NCBI GenBank assembly: GCA_037893245.1
Contig: JBAIAA010000239.1
Coordinates: 186,001-250,000 of the forward strand
Source of the DNA: Crossaster papposus
Taxonomy: Eukaryota > Echinodermata > Asteroidea > Velatida > Solasteridae
Direction: 5' to 3'
DNA length: 64,000 bases
Position numbers and translations under genes: made by a program. The notes under the pieces were generated by a model. The model was given only the letters and a program-made list of their open reading frames with translations, was not told the DNA's origin and made no database searches. Below, in pieces: positions 9,361 through 22,840 of this stretch (positions within the stretch are counted from its first letter, which is position 1; each line of letters starts with the position of its first letter).

Positions 9361-12350
9361 GTTTCAAATTCGCCATAGGTTTGTGCACACAATCCCCGCC
9401 CACAAATAAGGGCATGAAGGAAAGCATGTCCCGGGAAAGGGCTGGGTGTTAAGAGATAGAGGGGGCCTCCAGGAATGGCAAAATTAGCAATTTGACCCAG
9501 GGCATGCTTTGTTAGTATTTTATTTCGATTTTCTGAAAATTTTAACGTTAACACACGCGTTTCAAATTCGCCATAGGTTTGTGCACACAATCCCCGCCCA
9601 CAAATAAGGGCATGAAGGAAAGCATGCCCCGGGAAGGGGCTGGGTGTTAGGAGATAGAGGGGGGCCTCCAGGAATGGCAACATTAGCAATTTGACCCGGG
9701 GCATGCTTTGTTAGTATTTTATTTCGATTTTCTGAAAATGTTAACGTTAACACACGCGTTTCAAATTCGCCATAGGTTTGTGCACACAATCCCCGCCCAC
9801 AAATAAGGGCATGAAGGAAAGCATGCCCCGGGAAGGCGCTGGGTGTTAGGAGATAGAGGGGGGCCTCCAGGAATGGCAAAATTAGCAATTTGACCCGGGG
9901 CATGCTTTGTTACTATTTTATTTCGATTTTCTGAAAATTGTAACGTTAACACACGCGTTTCAAATTCGCCATAGGTTTGTGCACACAATCCCCGCCCACA
10001 AATAAGGGCATGAAGGAAAGCATGCCCCTGGAAGGGACTGGGTGTTAGGAGATATAGGGGGGGCCTCCAGGAATGGCAAAATTAGCAATTTGACCCGGGG
10101 CATGCTTTGTTAGTATTTTATTTCGATTTTCTGAAAATTTTAACGTTAACACACGCGTTTCAAATTCGCCATAGGTTTGTGCACACAATCCCCTCCCACA
10201 AATAAGGGCATGAAGGAAAGCATGTCCCGGTAAGGGGCTGGGTGTTAGGAGATAGAGGGGGGCCTCCAGGAATGGCAAAATTAGCAATTTGACCCGGGGC
10301 ATGCTTTGTTAGTATTTTATTTCGATTTTCTGAAAATTTTAACGTTAACACACGCGTTTCAAATTCGCCATAGGTTTGTGCACACAATCCCCACCCACAA
10401 ATAAGGGCATGAAGGAAAGCATGTCCCGGGAAGGGGCTGGGTGTTAGGAGATAGAGGGGGGCCTCCAGGAATGGCAAAATTAGCAATTTGACCCGGGGCA
10501 TGCTTTGTTAGTATTTTATTTCGATTTTCTGAAAATGTTAACGTTAACACACGCGTTTCAAATTCGCCATAGGTTTGTGCACACAATCCCCGCCCACAAA
10601 TAAGGGCATGAAGGAAAGCATGCCCCGGGAAGGCGCTGGGTGTTAGGAGATAGAGGGGGGCCTCCAGGAATGGCAAAATTAGCAATTTGACCCGGGGCAT
10701 GCTTTGTTACTATTTTATTTCGATTTTCTGAAAATTGTAACGTTAACACACGCGTTTCAAATTCGCCATAGGTTTGTGCACACAATCCCCGCCCACAAAT
10801 AAGGGCATGAAGGAAAGCATGCCCCTGGAAGGGGCTGGGTGTTAGGAGATATAGGGGGGCCTCCAGGAATGGCAAAATTAGCAATTTGACCCGGGGCATG
10901 CTTTGTTACTATTTTATTTCGATTTTCTGAAAATTGTAACGTTAACACACGCGTTTCAAATTCGCCATAGGTTTGTGCACACAATCCCCGCCCACAAATA
11001 AGGGCATGAAGGAAAGCATGCCCCTGGAAGGGACTGGGTGTTAGGAGATATAGGGGGGGCCTCCAGGAATGGCAAAATTAGCAATTTGACCCGGGGCATG
11101 CTTTGTTAGTATTTTATTTCGATTTTCTGAAAATTTTAACGTTAACACACGCGTTTCAAATTTGCCATAGGTTTGTGCACACAATCCCCGCCCACAAATA
11201 AGGGCATGAAGGAAAGCATGTCCCGGGAAGGGGCTGGGTGTTAGGAGATAGAGGGGGGCCTCCAGGAATGGCAAAATTAGCAATTTGACCCGGGGCATGC
11301 TTTGTTAGTATTTTATTTCGATTTTCTGAAAATCTTAACGTTAACACACGCGTTTCAAATTCGCCATAGGTTTGTGCACACAATCCCCGCCCACAAATAA
11401 GGGCATGAAGGAAAGCATGCCCCGGGAAGGGGCTGGGTGTTAGGAGATAGAGGGGGGCCTCCAGGAATGGCAACATTAGCAATTTGACCCGGGGCATGCT
11501 TTGTTAGTATTTTATTTCGATTTTCTGAAAATGTTAACGTTAACACACGCGTTTCAAATTCGCCATAGGTTTGTGCACACAATCCCCGCCCACAAATAAG
11601 GGCATGAAGGAAAGCATGCCCCGGGAAGGCGCTGGGTGTTAGGAGATAGAGGGGGGCCTCCAGGAATGGCAAAATTAGCAATTTGACCCGGGGCATGCTT
11701 TGTTAGTATTTTATTTCGATTTTCTGAACATTTTAACGTTAACACACGCGTTTCAAATTCGCCATAGGTGTGTGCACACAATCCCCGCCCACAAATAAGG
11801 GAATGAAGGAAAGCATGCCCCGGGAAGGGGCTGGGTGTTAGGAGATAGAGGGGGGCTTCCAGGAATGGCAAAATTAGCAATTTGACCCGGGGCATGCTTT
11901 GTTAGTATTTTATTTCGATTTTCTGAAAATGTTAACGTTAACACACGCGTTTCAAATGCGCCATAGGTTTGTGCACAAAATCCCCGCCCACAAATAAGGG
12001 CATGAAGGAAAGCATGCCACGGGAAGGGGCTGGGTGTTAGGAGATAGAGGGGGGCCTCCAGGAATGGCAAAACTAGCAATTTGACCCGGGGCATGCTTTG
12101 TTAGTATTTTTTTTTCGATTTTCTGAACATTTTAACGTTAACACACGCGTTTCAAATTCGCCATAGGTGTGTGCACACAATCCCCGCCCACAAATAAGGG
12201 AATGAAGAAAAGCATGCTCCGGGAAGGGGCTGGGTGTTAGGAGATAGAGGGGGGCCTCCAGGAATGGCAAAATTAGCAATTTGACCCGGGGCATGCTTTG
12301 TTAGTATTTTATTTCGATTTTCTGAAAATGTTAACGTTAACACACGCGTT

Positions 12351-15300
12351 TCAAATGCGCCATAGGTTTGTGCACAAAATCCCCGCCCACAAATAAGGGC
12401 ATGAAGGAAAGCATGCCACGGGAAGGGGCTGGGTGTTAGGAGATAGAGGGGGGCCTCCAGGAATGGCAAAATTAGCAATTTGACCCGGGGCATGCTTTGT
12501 TAGTATTTTATTTCGATTTTCTGAAAATGTTAACGTTAACACACGCGTTTCAAATGCGCCATAGGTTTGTGCACAAAATCCCCGCCCACAAATAAGGGCA
12601 TGAAGGAAAGCATGCCACGGGAAGGGGCTGGGTGTTAGGAGATAGAGGGGGGCCTCCAGGAATGGCACAATTAGCAATTTGACCCGGGACATGCTTTGTT
12701 AGTATTTTATTTCGATTTTCTGAAAATGTTAACGTTAACAGACGCGTTTCAAATTCGCCATAGGTTTGTGCACACAATCCCCGCCCACAAATAAGGGCAT
12801 GAAGGAAAGCATGCCCCGGGAAGGGGCTGGGTGTTAGGAGATAGAGGGGGGCCTCCAGGAATGGCAAAATTAGCAATTTGACCCGGGGCATGCTTTGTTA
12901 GTATTTTATTTCGATTTTCTGAAAATTTTAACGTTAACACACGCGTTTCAAATTCGCCATAGGTTTGTGCACACAATCCCCGCCCACAAATAAGGGCATG
13001 AAGGAAAGCATGCCCCGGGAAGGGGCTGGGTGTTAGGAGATAGAGGGGGGCCTCCAGGAATGGCAAAATTAGCAATTTGACCCGGGACATGCTTTGTTAG
13101 TATTTTATTTCGATTTTCTGAAAATGTTAACGTTAACACACGCGTTTCAAATTCGCCATAGGTTTGTGCACACAATCCCCGCCCACAAATAAGGGCATGA
13201 AGGAAAGCATGCCCCGGGAAGGGGCTGGGTGTTAGGAGATAGAGGGGGGCCTCCAGGAATGGCAAAATTAGCAATTTGACCCGGGGCATGCTTTGTTAGT
13301 ATTTTATTTCGATTTTCTGAAAATTTTAACGTTAACACACGCGTTTCAAATTCGCCATAGGTTTGTGCACACAATCCCCGCCCACAAATAAGGGCATGAA
13401 GGAAAGCATGCCCCGGGAAGGGGCTGGGTGTTAGGAGATAGAGGGGGGCCTCCAGGAATGGCAAAATTAGCAATTTGACCCGGGGCATGCTTTGTTAGTA
13501 TTTTATTTCGATTTTCTGAAAATGTTAACGTTAACACACGCGTTTCAAATGCGCCATAGGTTTGTGCACAACATCCCCGCCCACAAATAAGGGCATGAAG
13601 GAAAGCATGCCACGGGAAGGGGCTGGGTGTTAGGAGATAGAGGGGGGCCTCCAGGAATGGCACAATTAGCAATTTGACCCGGGACATGCTTTGTTAGTAT
13701 TTTATTTCGATTTTCTGAAAATGTTAACGTTAACACACGCGTTTCAAATTCGCCATAGGTTTGTGCACACAATCCCCGCCCACAAATAAGGGCATGAAGG
13801 AAAGCATGCCCCGGGAAGGGGCTGGGTGTTAGGAGATAGAGGGGGGCCTCCAGGAATGGCAAAATTAGCAATTTGACCCGGGGCATGCTTTGTTAGTATT
13901 TTATTTCGATTTTCTGAAAATTTTAACGTTAACACACGCGTTTCAAATTCGCCATAGGTTTGTGCACACAATCCCCGCCCACAAATAAGGGCATGAAGGA
14001 AAGCATGCCCCGGGAAGGGGCTGGGTGTTAGGAGATAGAGGGGGGCCTCCAGGAATGGCAAAATTAGCAATTTGACCCGGGGCATGCTTTGTTAGTATTT
14101 TATTTCGATTTTCTGAAAATTTTAACGTTAACACACGCGTTTCAAATTCGCCATAGGTTTGTGCACACAATCCCCGCCCACAAATAAGGGCATGAAGGAA
14201 AGCATGCCCCGGGAAGGGGCTGGGTGTTAGGAGATAGAGGGGGGCCTCCAGGAATGGCAACATTAGCAATTTGACCCGGGGCATGCTTTGTTAGTATTTT
14301 ATTTCGATTTTCTGAACATTTTAACGTTAACACACGCGTTTCAAATTCGCCATAGGTTTGTGCACACAATCCCCGCCCACAAATAAGGGCATGAAGGAAA
14401 GCATGCCCCGGGAAGGGGCTGGGTGTTAGGAGATAGAGGGGGGCCTCCAGGAATGGCAAAATTAGCAATTTGACCCGGGGCATGCTTTGTTAGTATTTTA
14501 TTTCGATTTTCTGAAAATGTTAACGTTAACACACGCGTTTCAAATGCGCCATAGGTTTGTGCACAAAATCCCCGCCCACAAATAAGGGCATGAAGGAAAG
14601 CATGCCACGGGAAGGGGCTGGGTGTTAGGAGATAGAGGGGGGCCTCCAGGAATGGCAAAATTAGCAATTTGACCCGGGGCATGCTTTGTTAGTATTTTAT
14701 TTCGATTTTCTGAAAATGTTAACGTTAACACACGCGTTTCAAATGCGCCATAGGTTTGTGCACAAAATCCCCGCCCACAAATAAGGGCATGAAGGAAAGC
14801 ATGCCACGGGAAGGGGCTGGGTGTTAGGAGATAGAGGGGGGCCTCCAGGAATGGCAAAATTAGCAATTTGACCCGGGGCATGCTTTGTTAGTATTTTATT
14901 TCGATTTTCTGAAAATGTTAACGTTAACACACGCGTTTCAAATGCGCCATAGGTTTGTGCACAAAATCCCCGCCCACAAATAAGGGCATGAAGGAAAGCA
15001 TGCCACGGGAAGGGGCTGGGTGTTAGGAGATAGAGGGGGGCCTCCAGGAATGGCACAATTAGCAATTTGACCCGGGACATGCTTTGTTAGTATTTTATTT
15101 CGATTTTCTGAAAATGTTAACGTTAACAGACGCGTTTCAAATTCGCCATAGGTTTGTGCACACAATCCCCGCCCACAAATAAGGGCATGAAGGAAAGCAT
15201 GCCCCGGGAAGGGGCTGGGTGTTAGGAGATAGAGGGGGGCCTCCAGGAATGGCAAAATTAGCAATTTGACCCGGGGCATGCTTTGTTAGTATTTTATTTC

Positions 15301-17040
15301 GATTTTCTGAAAATTTTAACGTTAACACACGCGTTTCAAATTCGCCATAGGTTTGTGCACACAATCCCCGCCCACAAATAAGGGCATGAAGGAAAGCATG
15401 CCCCGGGAAGGGGCTGGGTGTTAGGAGATAGAGGGGGGCCTCCAGGAATGGCAAAATTAGCAATTTGACCCGGGACATGCTTTGTTAGTATTTTATTTCG
15501 ATTTTCTGAAAATGTTAACGTTAACACACGCGTTTCAAATTCGCCATAGGTTTGTGCACACAATCCCCGCCCACAAATAAGGGCATGAAGGAAAGCATGC
15601 CCCGGGAAGGGGCTGGGTGTTAGGAGATAGAGGGGGGCCTCCAGGAATGGCAAAATTAGCAATTTGACCCGGGGCATGCTTTGTTAGTATTTTATTTCGA
15701 TTTTCTGAAAATTTTAACGTTAACACACGCGTTTCAAATTCGCCATAGGTTTGTGCACACAATCCCCGCCCACAAATAAGGGCATGAAGGAAAGCATGCC
15801 CCGGGAAGGGGCTGGGTGTTAGGAGATAGAGGGGGGCCTCCAGGAATGGCAAAATTAGCAATTTGACCCGGGGCATGCTTTGTTAGTATTTTATTTCGAT
15901 TTTCTGAAAATGTTAACGTTAACACACGCGTTTCAAATGCGCCATAGGTTTGTGCACAACATCCCCGCCCACAAATAAGGGCATGAAGGAAAGCATGCCA
16001 CGGGAAGGGGCTGGGTGTTAGGAGATAGAGGGGGGCCTCCAGGAATGGCACAATTAGCAATTTGACCCGGGACATGCTTTGTTAGTATTTTATTTCGATT
16101 TTCTGAAAATGTTAACGTTAACACACGCGTTTCAAATTCGCCATAGGTTTGTGCACACAATCCCCGCCCACAAATAAGGGCATGAAGGAAAGCATGCCCC
16201 GGGAAGGGGCTGGGTGTTAGGAGATAGAGGGGGGCCTCCAGGAATGGCAAAATTAGCAATTTGACCCGGGGCATGCTTTGTTAGTATTTTATTTCGATTT
16301 TCTGAAAATTTTAACGTTAACACACGCGTTTCAAATTCGCCATAGGTTTGTGCACACAATCCCCGCCCACAAATAAGGGCATGAAGGAAAGCATGCCCCG
16401 GGAAGGGGCTGGGTGTTAGGAGATAGAGGGGGGCCTCCAGGAATGGCAAAATTAGCAATTTGACCCGGGGCATGCTTTGTTAGTATTTTATTTCGATTTT
16501 CTGAAAATTTTAACGTTAACACACGCGTTTCAAATTCGCCATAGGTTTGTGCACACAATCCCCGCCCACAAATAAGGGCATGAAGGAAAGCATGCCCCGG
16601 GAAGGGGCTGGGTGTTAGGAGATAGAGGGGGGCCTCCAGGAATGGCAACATTAGCAATTTGACCCGGGGCATGCTTTGTTAGTATTTTATTTCGATTTTC
16701 TGAACATTTTAACGTTAACACACGCGTTTCAAATTCGCCATAGGTTTGTGCACACAATCCCCGCCCACAAATAAGGGCATGAAGGAAAGCATGCCCCGGG
16801 AAGGGGCTGGGTGTTAGGAGATAGAGGGGGGCCTCCAGGAATGGCAAAATTAGCAATTTGACCCGGGGCATGCTTTGTTAGTATTTTATTTCGATTTTCT
16901 GAAAATGTTAACGTTAACACACGCGTTTCAAATGCGCCATAGGTTTGTGCACAAAATCCCCGCCCACAAATAAGGGCATGAAGGAAAGCATGCCACGGGA
17001 AGGGGCTGGGTGTTAGGAGATAGAGGGGGGCCTCCAGGAA
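12351..17040. repeat. Twelve-unit tandem duplication, 2388 bp
   Basis: About 12300-14690 is repeated at about 14690-17040. Proof mutations include ACAGACGCG (G at 12741 and 15129, exactly 2388 apart) and GTGCACAACATCC (near 13566 and 15955). The twelve variant units follow in identical order. Confidence 0.9.
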
Positions 17041-18120
17041 TGGCACAATTAGCAATTTGACCCGGGACATGCTTTGTTAGTATTTTATTTCGATTTTCTG
17101 AAAATGTTAACGTTAACACACGCGTTTCAAATGCGCCATAGGTTTGTGCACAACATCCCCGCCCACAAATAAGGGCATGAAGGAAAGCATGCCACGGGAA
17201 GGGGCTGGGTGTTAGGAGATAGAGGGGGGCCTCCAGGAATGGCACAATTAGCAATTTGACCCGGGACATGCTTTGTTAGTATTTTATTTCGATTTTCTGA
17301 AAATGTTAACGTTAACACACGCGTTTCAAATTCGCCATAGGTTTGTGCACACAATCCCCGCCCACAAATAAGGGCATGAAGGAAAGCATGCCCCGGGAAG
17401 GGGCTGGGTGTTAGGAGATAGAGGGGGGCCTCCAGGAATGGCAAAATTAGCAATTTGACCCGGGGCATGCTTTGTTAGTATTTTATTTCGATTTTCTGAA
17501 AATTTTAACGTTAACACACGCGTTTCAAATTCGCCATAGGTTTGTGCACACAATCCCCGCCCACAAATAAGGGCATGAAGGAAAGCATGCCCCGGGAAGG
17601 GGCTGGGTGTTAGGAGATAGAGGGGGGCCTCCAGGAATGGCAAAATTAGCAATTTGACCCGGGGCATGCTTTGTTAGTATTTTATTTCGATTTTCTGAAA
17701 ATTTTAACGTTAACACACGCGTTTCAAATTCGCCATAGGTTTGTGCACACAATCCCCGCCCACAAATAAGGGCATGAAGGAAAGCATGCCCCGGGAAGGG
17801 GCTGGGTGTTAGGAGATAGAGGGGGGCCTCCAGGAATGGCAACATTAGCAATTTGACCCGGGGCATGCTTTGTTAGTATTTTATTTCGATTTTCTGAACA
17901 TTTTAACGTTAACACACGCGTTTCAAATTCGCCATAGGTTTGTGCACACAATCCCCGCCCACAAATAAGGGCATGAAGGAAAGCATGCCCCGGGAAGGGG
18001 CTGGGTGTTAGGAGATAGAGGGGGGCCTCCAGGAATGGCAAAATTAGCAATTTGACCCGGGGCATGCTTTGTTAGTATTTTATTTCGATTTTCTGAAAAT
18101 GTTAACGTTAACACACGCGT
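15900..18120. repeat. Six-unit tandem duplication, 1194 bp, nested on the 12-unit copy
   Basis: Units starting at 15933, 16132, 16331, 16530 and 16729 recur at 17127, 17326, 17525, 17724 and 17923 with the same variants, including the ACAACATCC unit. The last unit differs by one C-run change (CCCCCCCCAC near 18152). Confidence 0.85.
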
Positions 18121-19116
18121 TTCAAATGCGCCATAGGTTTGTGCACAAAATCCCCCCCCACAAATAAGGGCATGAAGGAAAGCATGCCACGGGAAGGGGC
18201 TGGGTGTTAGGAGATAGAGGGGGGCCTCCAGGAATGGCACAATTAGCAATTTGACCCGGGACATGCTTTGTTAGTATTTTATTTCGATTTTCTGAAAATG
18301 TTAACGTTAACACACGCGTTTCAAATTCGCCATAGGTTTGTGCACACAATCCCCGCCCACAAATAAGGGCATGAAGGAAAGCATGCCCCGGGAAGGGGCT
18401 GGGTGTTAGGAGATAGAGGGGGGCCTCCAGGAATGGCAAAATTAGCAATTTGACCCGGGGCATGCTTTGTTAGTATTTTATTTCGATTTTCTGAAAAATT
18501 TAACGTTAACACACGCGTTTCAAATTCGCCATAGGTTTGTGCACACAATCCCCGCCCACAAATAAGGGCATGAAGGAAAGCATGCCCCGGGAAGGGGCTG
18601 GGTGTTAGGAGATAGAGGGGGGCCTCCAGGAATGGCAAAATTAGCAATTTGACCCGGGGCATGCTTTGTTAGTATTTTATTTCGATTTTCTGAAAATGTT
18701 AACGTTAACACACGCGTTTCAAATGCGCCATAGGTTTGTGCACAAAATCCCCGCCCACAAATAAGGGCATGAAGGAAAGCATGCCACGGGAAGGGGCTGG
18801 GTGTTAGGAGATAGAGGGGGGCCTCCAGGAATGGCACAATTAGCAATTTGACCCGGGACATGCTTTGTTAGTATTTTATTTCGATTTTCTGAAAATGTTA
18901 ACGTTAACACACGCGTTTCAAATTCGCCATAGGTTTGTGCACACAATCCCCGCCCACAAATAAGGGCATGAAGGAAAGCATGCCCCGGGAAGGGGCTGGG
19001 TGTTAGGAGATAGAGGGGGGCCTCCAGGAATGGCAAAATTAGCAATTTGACGCGGGGCATGCTTTGTTAGTATTTTATTTCGATTTTCTGAACATTTTAA
19101 CGTTAACACACGCGTT

Positions 19117-22100
19117 TCAAATTCGCCATAGGTTTGTGCACACAATCCCCGCCCACAAATAAGGGCATGAAGGAAAGCATGCCCCGGGAAGGGGCTGGGT
19201 GTTAGGAGATAGAGGGGGGCCTCCAGGAATGGCAACATTAGCAATTTGACCCGGGGCATGCTTTGTTAGTATTTTATTTCGATTTTCTGAAAATGTTAAC
19301 GTTAACACACGCGTTTCAAATTCGCCATAGGTTTGTGCACACAATCCCCGCCCACAAATAAGGGCATGAAGGAAAGCATGCCCCGAGAAGGGGCTGGGTG
19401 TTAGGAGATAGAGGGGGGCCTCCAGGAATGGCAAAATTAGCAATTTGACCCGGGGCATGCTTTGTTAGTATTTTATTTCGATTTTCTGAAAATGTTAACG
19501 TTAACACACGCGTTTCAAATTCGCCATAGGTTTGTGCACACAATCCCCGCCCACAAATAAGGGCATGAAGGAAAGCATGCCCCGGGAAGGGGCTGGGTGT
19601 TAGGAGATAGAGGGGGGCCTCCAGGAATGGCAAAATTAGCAATTTGACCCGGGGCATGCTTTGTTAGTATTTTATTTCGATTTTCTGAAAATGTTAACGT
19701 TAACACACGCGTTTCAAATTCGCCATAGGTTTGTGCACACAATCCCCGCCCACAAATAAGGGCATGAAGGAAAGCATGCCCCGGGAAGGGGCTGGGTGTT
19801 AGGAGATAGAGGGGGGCCTCCAGGAATGGCAAAATTAGCAATTTGACCCGGGGCATGCTTTGTTAGTATTTTATTTCGATTTTCTGAAAATTGTAACGTT
19901 AACACACGCGTTTCAAATTCGCCATAGGTGTGTGCACATAATCCCCGCCCACAAATAAGGGCATGAAGGAAAGCATGCCCCGGGAAGGGGCTGGGTGTTA
20001 GGAGATAGAGGGGGGCCTCCAGGAATGGCAAAATTAGCAATTTGACCCGGGGCATGCTTTGTTAGTATTTTATTTCGATTTTCTGAAAACTTTAACGTTA
20101 ACACACGCGTTTCAAATTCGCCATAGGTTTGTGCACACAATCCCCGCCCACAAATAAGGGCATGAAGGAAAGCATGCCCCGGGAAGGGGCTGGGTGTTAG
20201 GAGATAGAGGGGGGCCTCCAGGAATGGCAAAATTAGCAATTTGACCCGGGGCATGCTTTGTTAGTATTTTATTTGGATTTTCTGAAAATTTTAACGTTAA
20301 CACACGCGTTTCAAATTCGCCATATGTTTGTGCACACAATCCCCGCCCACAAATAAGGGCATGAAGGAAAGCATGCCCCGGGAGGGGGCTGGGTGTTAGG
20401 AGATAGAGGGGGGCCTCCAGGAATGGCAAAATTAGCAATTTGACCCGGGGCATGCTTTGTTAGTATTTTATTTGGATTTTCTGAAAATTTTAACGTTAAC
20501 ACACGCGTTTCAAATTCGCCATATGTTTGTGCACACAATCCCCGCCCACAAATAAGGGCATGAAGGAAAGCATGCCCCGGGAAGGGGCTGGGTGTTACGA
20601 GATAGAGGGGGGCCTCCAGGAATGGCAAAATTAGCAATTTGTCCCGGGGCATGCTTTGTTAGTATTTTATTTCGATTTTCTGAAAATTTTAACGTTAACA
20701 CACGCGTTTCAAATTCGCCATAGGTTTGTGCACACAATCTCCGCCCACAAATAAGGGCATGAAGGAAAGCATGCCCCGGGAAGGGGCTGGGTGTTAGGAG
20801 ATAGAGGGGGGCCTCCAGGAATGGCAAAATTAGCAATTTGACCCGGGGCATGCTTTGTTAGTATTTTATTTCGATTTTCTGAAAATGTTAACGTTAACAC
20901 ACGCGTTTCAAATTCGCCATAGGTTTGTGCACACAATCCCCGCCCACAAATAAGGGCATGAAGGAAAGCATGCCCCGGGAAGGGGCTGGGTGTTAGGAGA
21001 TAGAGGGGGGCCTCCAGGAATGGCAACATTAGCAATTTGACCCGGGGCATGCTTTGTTAGTATTTTATTTCGATTTTCTGAACATTTTAACGTTAACACA
21101 CGCGTTTCAAATTCGCCATAGGTTTGTGCACACAATCCCCGCCCACAAATAAGGGCATGAAGGAAAGCATGCCCCGGGAAGGGGCTGGGTGTTAGGAGAT
21201 AGAGGGGGGCCTCCAGGAATGGCAACATTAGCAATTTGACCCGGGGCATGCTTTGTTAGTATTTTATTTCGATTCTCTGAAAATGTTAACGTTAACACAC
21301 GCGTTTCAAATTCGCCATAGGTTTGTGCACACAATCCCCGCCCACAAATAAGGGCATGAAGGAAAGCATGCCCCGAGAAGGGGCTCGGTGTTAGGAGATA
21401 GAGGGGGGCCTCCAGGAATGGCAACATTAGCAATTTGACCCGGGGCATGCTTTGTTAGTATTTTATTTCGATTTTCTGAAAATGTTAACGTTAACACACG
21501 CGTTTCAAATTCGCCATAGGTTTGTGCACACAATCCCCGCCCACAAATAAGGGCATGAAGGAAAGCATGCCCCGGGAAGGGGCTGGGTGTTAGGAGATAG
21601 AGGGGGGCCTCCAGGAATGGCAAAATTAGCAATTTGACCCGGGGCATGCTTTGTTAGTATTTTATTTCGATTTTCTGAAAATGTTAACGTTAACACACGC
21701 GTTTCAAATTCGCCATAGGTTTGTGCACACAATCCCCGCCCACAAATAAGGGCATGAAGGAAAGCATGCCCCGGGAAGGGGCTGGGTGTTAGGAGATAGA
21801 GGGGGGCCTCCAGGAATGGCAAAATTAGCAATTTGACCCGGGGCATGCTTTGTTAGTATTTTATTTCGATTTTCTGAAAATTGCAACGTTAACACACGCG
21901 TTTCAAATTCGCCATAGGTGTGTGCACATAATCCCCGCCCACAAATAAGGGCATGAAGGAAAGCATGCCCCGGGAAGGGGCTGGGTGTTAGGAGATAGAG
22001 GGGGGCCTCCAGGAATGGCAAAATTAGCAATTTGACCCGGGGCATGCTTTGTTAGTATTTTATTTCGATTTTCTGAAAACTTTAACGTTAACACACGCGT

Positions 22101-22840
22101 TTCAAATTCGCCATAGGTTTGTGCACACAATCCCCGCCCACAAATAAGGGCATGAAGGAAAGCATGCCCCGGTAAGGGGCTGGGTGTTAGGAGATAGAGG
22201 GGGGCCTCCAGGAATGGCAAAATTAGCAATTTGACCCGGGGCATGCTTTGTTAGTATTTTATTTCGATTTTCTGAAAATTTTAACGTTAACACACGCGTT
22301 TCAAATTCGCCATAGGTTTGTGCACACAATCCCCGCCCACAAATAAGGGCATGAAGGAAAGCATGCCCCGGGAAGGGGCTGGGTGTTAGGAGATAGAGGG
22401 GGGCCTCCAGGAATGGCAAAATTAGCAATTTGACCCGGGGCATGCTTTGTTAGTATTTTATTTGGATTTTCTGAAAATTTTAACGTTAACACACGCGTTT
22501 CAAATTCGCCATATGTTTGTGCACACAATCCCCGCCCACAAATAAGGGCACGAAGGAAAGCATGCACCGGGAAGGGGCTGGGTGTTACGAGATAGAGGGG
22601 GGCCTCCAGGAATGGCAAAATTAGCAATTTGTCCCGGGGCATGCTTTGTTAGTATTTTATTTAGATTTTCTGAAAATTGTAACGTTAACACACGCGTTTC
22701 AAATTCGCCATAGGTTTGTGCACACAATCCCCGCCCACAAATAAGGGCATGAAGGAAAGCATGCCCCGGGAAGGGGCTGGGTGTTAGGAGATAGAGGGGG
22801 GCCTCCAGGAATGGCAAAATTAGCAATTTGACCCGGGGCA
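19117..22840. repeat. Ten-unit tandem duplication, 1990 bp
   Basis: 19117-20900 recurs at 21107-22840. Shared markers: CCCCGAGAAGG, GTGTGTGCACATAATCC, GAAAACTTTAACG, TTTGGATTTTC and GTTACGAGATAG with TTGTCCCGG, in the same order. Copy 2 has added its own changes, such as GGGCACGAAGG near 22547. Confidence 0.85.

Larger units (their letters stand above)
1..11750. repeat. Sub-family domain A
   Basis: Diagnostic variants: GGAGATATA followed by G7 (200-bp units, at 1891, 3484, 4679, 5078, 5477, about 6276, 7477, 8075, 9268, 10066 and 11060); GGCGCT; GGGCAGGGTCTT; TTACTATTTT together with ATTGTAAC; GCATGTCCCGG; and CCTGGAAGG. Variant types alternate with a short and irregular order, such as GGCGCT, then TTACTATT, then GGGTCTT, repeated near 270-490, 1270-1490, 2470-2690 and 3060-3270. 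Confidence 0.85.
11750..19060. repeat. Sub-family domain B
   Basis: Diagnostic variants: CAAATGCGCC, GTGCACAAAATCC and GTGCACAACATCC, GCCACGGG, GGCACAATTAG and GACCCGGGACATG. From 12351 onward every unit is exactly 199 bp. A T9 run near 12109-12117 gives one 200-bp unit at the left edge. The domain holds the nested 12-unit and 6-unit tandem duplications listed separately. Confidence 0.85.
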
